Assembly: GCA_963082715.1 (NCBI GenBank)
Contig: OY720461.1
Coordinates: forward strand, 44,264,394-44,328,393
Source of the DNA: Harpalus rubripes
Lineage: Eukaryota > Arthropoda > Insecta > Coleoptera > Carabidae
Length of the DNA stretch: 64,000 nucleotides
Direction of reading: 5' to 3'
Shown piece by piece: positions 58,839 through 64,000 of the stretch. Position numbers and translations under genes: made by a program. The stretch's first letter is position 1. Each line of letters begins with the position of its first letter. Under the pieces are notes generated by a model. The model saw only the letters and a list, made by a program, of their open reading frames with translations. It was not told where the DNA came from and did not search any database.

Positions 58839-59779
58839 CACAATAAGTTGTAAGCCGGTCATACATAAAGTAATAGCACAGGAAAGAAACTGTATCAACA
58901 TTCCAGGATTATAGATATCTTGAACTTTGGCAAAAATACTGAAATAAATCGTTTTAACATTTATTTTTCATAAAACAACAACTTTTACTTGCTGATAGCT
59001 TCATGATGTTGTACACATCTTACTAACGTTGCAATCAAAACATTTTCAGTATTTTCAGGTAACATTTCAAGGCCATCTTCATTATCATCATAATGGGTTT
59101 CAGCTTTCGCATCATCTATAGCATTTTCCAAGTTGTCTTTCAATATTTCAAGCTGAGCACAGCCTATATTCATAAAAACTGAAGGCATTAGGTCCATACT
59201 GACATTTATAGTCGCACATATAGTCAGGGTAAACATTTGTAACAAATACGCGAATGTATAATTGAATTTATTGTTCCTGACGTCAAATGGAAACCAGCCT
59301 TCAGCTGGAAGAAATGCCTCAGCGTCTACTTGGGGGAAAATACTAAATAATGTTAAATAACCAACGACACTGAATGTGAAAAAGCGACAATAAAAATGTG
59401 CTCTGTCAATCCACTTTTTCAGGAAGTCTTCGTGGTAGATTTTAGTTGTAACAAAAAGGGGATCTTCTAAGCTATTTAATAAGTCTTCAAATTTGCGTCT
59501 TTTGATTTCAAAAAATGTAACTTTAGTTAAATAAGTAACATTGGTCGAGCATAAATATACAGCATCTGCAGCAGTTGCCAAATCATTCAACGAAAAATAT
59601 AAATTTATTACCAGAGATAAAGTGAATACATATGAAATTATTATTGAAAAATATCTATGGAGTTCTTGTAACAAAAAATATTTGCCCTTTATTGTTGGCC
59701 ATAGGCCCATCGAAGCCAAAAGATACTTCGGATATTTTACAAATTCCTCAATAAAGTTATTACCAGATCTGTGCAACAT
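58839..59779 (-). CDS. odorant receptor 5' cassette (exons 1-2), alternative first exons or truncated copy
   Basis: Exon 1 58989-59779 (791 bp, same length as its paralogue) and exon 2 58839-58938 (100 bp), with intact GT-AG signals and a 50-bp intron nearly identical to copy 1. The encoded 297 residues carry hydrophobic segments 1-5 and have no stop or frameshift. Start is the ATG at 59779; the GTG six bases upstream is not used. Exon 1 differs from copy 1 at about 45 of 264 residues (~83% identity by eye). The last ~33 residues are identical and exon 2 has a single Ala/Ser change. No exons 3-5 exist between 58839 and 56771. Because exon 2 ends in phase 0 at the same GTG|GTAAAT donor, it could splice to 53561-53665 and beyond, giving a second 401-residue receptor with a shared C-terminus. 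Otherwise it is a partial duplicate. Confidence 0.8.
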
Positions 59780-59811
59780 TTTCACTAATAACTAACAAAA
59801 TCGAAGCAGAG

Positions 59812-59819
59812 ATTTTATA
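59812..59819 (-). promoter_or_regulatory. TATA box, receptor cassette 2
   Basis: GGTATAAAATCTCTGCTTCG, again 40 bases upstream of the ATG; the duplicated promoter is conserved in spacing. Confidence 0.55.
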
Positions 59820-60186
59820 CCTATTTAGTTATGTTTTTAGGCTCAAAAACTAACCTTTAATTAGGGTAAATATCAATTTATATCTAATGATAAAGTTACC
59901 AAGATTTAATTACATGTCATTGTTTGCTTTGATACATAATTAATATTTTAATTGGATACTTAATCTATTGCAATTCGAAGAAGTATAAAATATTAACTAT
60001 GCATTTAGACAATCAAAATAGGTATTAAATTACTCTATTGGTTGCCTTGGTGACAGAAAATAAACAATGATATTCTTATTAATAAAAGTTTTAATTAAAT
60101 ATCTTCTTATACATACATGGTAGTAATTCGAACACCCGAACATAAAGATTTAAAATGTAAAATATGTATAGTTCCCATGATTATAC

Positions 60187-61140
60187 TGTAACGATGACGC
60201 AGTCGCGCTAGTAGCAGGGCTATGTAAACAAACAAGCCGCAACGTGTTTAATTACTTCCGGTCGCCTGAACCTTCTGTGTTCATTGTTATTATGCGGTCG
60301 AACATTCTAGAGCTCTCTGGAAATTAATGACAGCTGTATAAAAGGGACGCAGCTATGCTCGAAAATTAGTTAGTTACATGGAGAGACATATACATTCACA
60401 TAGAGTGTTAGTGAAGCATAACAGTATGGTGGTGAGCGTATGTAGTATAGTGTCGAGTGGAGGACTCGGGAAGTTACTGGTTAACTGGGATAGCTGTGGA
60501 CGTGAATACTCGGTAGCGTTGACGAGTATTGGGAAGCTATAGTGTACAAAGACAGTAACGGCGAGTCGGGAAGATAACTGTGAAAGAGAATACTCGGTAG
60601 TGTTGAGGAGTATTGAGCTATAGTATACGAAGACAGTATCGGCAAGTGGAAGTGGATACTCAGCAGTAGTGGTGAAGAATTGTGGCATACGGATAGTTGC
60701 TGGTACTGAGGCTGTGGGAAGAGAAAATTAGTTACATAAATAGACAGACAGTGAGGTGAAAGGTGTGACTTTTGTCCGAGCAGTTGAATATACAGACGCT
60801 GTTGATGCATTTGAGTATATAGACGCTGTGGAGATCGGTAGGCGGACAGTTGAACGTGATAGTGATCTAAATATCACGTAAACAGTCTGCAAGAGTCTGC
60901 AACAGACCAGCAGTCTAAGATTGGAATGCGTAGTGAAATAAGTAATTAGTAATATCGTGGAAATAAACAGTTGTGTTAATTGGTTAAATAAATAGTGTTA
61001 GTGTTATCTAGTTAATTATAGTTTTAGTCTTAATTAGTTTTAGTACTAGTAATTTTCATTAAAGTTTAATAAACACTTATTTTAATTAATAATAATTGTC
61101 GAATGTTTACACTTCACCCAAATAAATAAAAAACGTTACA
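60187..61140 (+). mobile_element. solo LTR copy 3, full length
   Basis: Runs from TGTAACGATGACG to AAAAACGTTACA (954 bp), TG...CA with TGTAACG/CGTTACA inverted tips. Contains an ~84-bp internal tandem block (GAATACTCGGTAG at 60504 and 60588, plus a diverged third). No target duplication is clear (ATAC against ATAT). No gag/pol next to it. Superfamily not determinable from the LTR alone. Confidence 0.85.
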
Positions 61141-61689
61141 ATATATACCACTAGTACAAAACTTGAAACACCTATTTAATTTAAATTATCTTCAAATATT
61201 TCTCTTAAATTATAAACTTTTCTCCCATCTATAAAACATGGTTTAAATATATTTCTACGTAGAAATAAACTAGTCGGAGAGGAGAGAGTTCTCTAGCAAC
61301 AAGTTAAAAAGTTTAGCAAAAATAAGTTCACTCGGGTTGATCTCGTAAGTGGCCATTAGAGGTATCCACATAATTATAACATGGAAATCATGCATTGCGG
61401 AGATACACGAGGCATCGTTTTGCGTTACGAATTTCATTCTGTACATCAAAGCGGATAATTAGTCTCAATTAGCTTAATCATCCTAGTGAGATACACTAAA
61501 CACGGAAAAATGTTTCATTATTAAAGAGATATAATATTCTAGAATTAACGGACACAGTGCGCAAACTGATGTTGTTAGTTTATGTATGTGAATCTCCAAA
61601 ACAGAGAGGAAAATCGATTTGTTGTTCCATTCGTCATTGTCATTACCAGGATAAATAATTCACTTTTAACAATAACAATGATTTGTCAC
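61141..61689. other. unassigned AT-rich stretch
   Basis: No gene or repeat recognised. Confidence 0.4.
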
Positions 61690-62492
<803 letters not shown>

Positions 62493-63151
62493 GAAAAGAA
62501 ACGAACATTGACAAGCCTAATTTTAATAGATTTGTAGGAAATATTTATTTTAGCGTACCTTAATACTCGTCAAGTGTTGTGTGTCAAAATTATACATACG
62601 ACTCCCTGTTTTACTACTGAAAATAATTAAATATTCCACTTAGAAGAAATTTCAAGAAGATTAATCTACAATTCTCTTCAGGAAATAAGTTGATATGAAT
62701 CTTATATGAATCTTATCTGCTTAAATCTCATTGTACTAATCACCGTTTAAAAAGTACCATCTTGTGAGTAATCCCGTTCTCCCTCAAAGAAACATAACAA
62801 TAATAATGAAATAAATCGAGTAATTTACACCCCCATCCTGTGGTAATTAACCAGGGAGTTTCCACTTTATTCTATCTCCCGTTTCATATTTCTGCCTTTA
62901 TTTCTCCGAATCCGCTCGAGCAGTTCGTTCTTCGCCGCTCGGAGATATACTGTTTAATGTCAGTATAAATGTACAACATATTTCATGAAACGGAACACGA
63001 AACAGAAATGTGGATGACGAATGTTCTGTCACGGGTGATTCTGAACAAGAATTCGCCAATGAATAATACCAGAGAATTTTTTTATAATTATTTTCTCAGT
63101 TTATTTGTAAAAATGTAAGGCAAAGTATATGTTCAGAATATAAATAATTAT
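62493..63151. other. unassigned stretch
   Basis: No recognisable gene; a slightly GC-richer patch near 62900-62945. Confidence 0.4.
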
Positions 63152-63222
63152 ATCATCAAGGCATATACCCATTGCTGGGTGTGACAATCTGCTTTATACA
63201 CAGATTTCGGTAATGACGATGA
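63152..63222 (-). repeat. tRNA-derived SINE, tail fragment
   Basis: TACCCATTGCTGGGTGTG, CAATCTGCTTTATACACAG and GGTAATGACGATGACA on the minus strand. It abuts the non-LTR fragment that starts at about 63221. Confidence 0.75.
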
Positions 63223-63658
63223 CAAAATAGAATTTGTACGATATTGTGCACGAAAAATTTCAATAAATTTTAATCCCCTGAACTATAGTTATACTGCAGC
63301 CCTACTACATCTCAATATGTTTACATTGGAGTCCAGACGTAGGATGTACTCCTGTCTGTATCTACATAAATTATTATCAAACAAAATCGACGACACTACT
63401 GGCTTAAACAATGTTTACATTTATATTCCGCGCCTTTCATCCAGAATACATACGAGCATTACATTTTATATTCATCACATACGGAGAAATTATTTTCTAA
63501 AACGTCCAATTACCCGGCTGTGTTTCATTTACAATGATATTGTAAGGAAAATAGATATTGAGGTTGACATTTTTAACATAAATTACATACATAAAATCAC
63601 ATACATAAATTACGCTGCTTTTAAAAATATTTTGATTTCTAATCTACGTACATTTTGA
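63221..63658 (+). pseudogene. non-LTR retrotransposon reverse transcriptase C-terminal fragment (copy 2)
   Basis: The frame reads IEFVRYCARKISINFNPLNY, LESRRRMYSCLYLHKLLSNK, IDDTTGLNNVYIYIPRLSSR and RPITRLCFIYNDIVRKID, block for block the same as 44363-44851 but on the opposite strand and diverged. It ends at a TGA at 63656. The preceding catalytic domain is absent, consistent with 5' truncation; the 5' break lies at the SINE fragment. Jockey/CR1-type is the likely clade, inferred from the motif pattern. Confidence 0.75.
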
Positions 63659-63677
63659 TATAAATAGAATAAATCTT

Positions 63678-63902
63678 TGTGGAGTACGATGATCGACTGG
63701 TAGCAGAATGGAAAATTGGGAAATGATCGGACACGCAGTCTAATGTAAATAATTTATTTCCTGACCTACGTTTCGACTGTTACTACAGTCTTCCTCATTG
63801 ACCATTTCTAGCCATGAGGAAGGCTGTAGTAACAGTCGAAACGTAGGCCAGGAATTAAATTATTTATATTAGACTGCGTGTCCGATCATTTCCCAATTTT
63901 CC
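63678..63902 (+). mobile_element. 225-bp Penelope-like palindromic insertion with 12-bp TSD
   Basis: AGAATAAATCTT at 63666-63677 and 63903-63914 is an exact target duplication. A ~30-bp unpaired leader is followed by a palindrome with arms of ~88 bp (GAAAATTGGGAAATGATCGG, CCTACGTTTCGACTGTTACT and complements). The right arm carries ATGAGGA, GGCTGT...ACAGTC and GAAAC, a hammerhead-like order. Same layout as 6671-6872 with unrelated sequence. Confidence 0.8.
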
Positions 63903-63914
63903 AGAATAAATCTT

Positions 63915-64000
63915 ATTCATATATATTTTTCCTTCTATTGTGTATTATTTTTTATTTTTATTATTTTTTATGTATGTATATTGTGTTTCACATTTTGTCT
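63915..64000. other. AT-rich window end
   Basis: Probably the 3' flank of the preceding non-LTR fragment; nothing else seen. Confidence 0.4.

Noticed and set aside
58701..58901. A separate 66-codon gene
   Set aside because: It is receptor exon 2 read through its donor site into the intron.
59780..59785. Receptor start at the upstream GTG (adds two residues)
   Set aside because: GTG is not a normal start in animals, and the ATG at 59779 aligns with the start of the paralogue.
60374..60810. Pair of ~105-codon minus-strand ORFs, also seen at 35634-36250 on the plus strand
   Set aside because: They fall inside LTR copies and follow the LTR tandem blocks. No protein motif.

Overview
The window looks like AT-rich, repeat-dominated nuclear DNA from an insect. 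It has a multi-exon odorant receptor gene with GT-AG introns, a tRNA-derived SINE, Tc1/mariner, hAT and PIF-like elements, Penelope-like and other non-LTR retroelement debris, and solo LTRs. A beetle is a reasonable guess from the repeat mix and receptor style, but nothing here proves the order. No prokaryotic operon, CRISPR array, rRNA gene or convincing functional tRNA was seen.

The only clear host gene is at 53-60 kb on the minus strand. A complete five-exon odorant receptor (53238-56770, predicted 401 aa) can be assembled with consensus splice sites, a TATA box and a poly(A) signal. Upstream, at 58839-59779, is a second intact copy of exons 1-2 with its own copied promoter but no exons 3-5 of its own. 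Its exon 2 ends in the same phase, so it could splice to the shared 3' exons of the downstream copy. That would make an alternative-5'-exon receptor locus. The other reading is a truncated tandem duplicate.

The remainder is layered repeats. 1-11 kb: fragments of an RTE/BovB-like non-LTR element, a mariner remnant, an inverted pair of ~0.8 kb TIR elements each with a DUF4817-type helix-turn-helix ORF, and nested MITEs. 12-14, 29-31 and 49-51 kb: three arrays of one ~327-bp satellite. The third lies inside a PIF/Harbinger-like TIR element whose satellite-free relative is at 37.5 kb. 20-24 kb: a PIF-like element, a non-LTR endonuclease fragment, and a 1.16-kb hAT-like element with an 8-bp target duplication and a nested 500-bp palindrome. 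14.9, 35.4 and 60.2 kb: copies of one LTR. 39-47 kb: dispersed elements with internal (CA)n tracts, an internally deleted non-LTR ORF, a decayed Tc1-like transposase and SINEs. 52 kb and 63.7 kb: Penelope-like material (GIY-YIG domain, inverted arms) and short palindromic insertions with hammerhead-ribozyme-like cores.

Two related dispersed families (called A and B here) recur at least nine times. They start with a GATGTGGCCAGCAC-like tip, carry an internal (CA)n microsatellite and end in a TACCTTCC...GGAAGGTA hairpin. They account for most of the long dinucleotide tracts.
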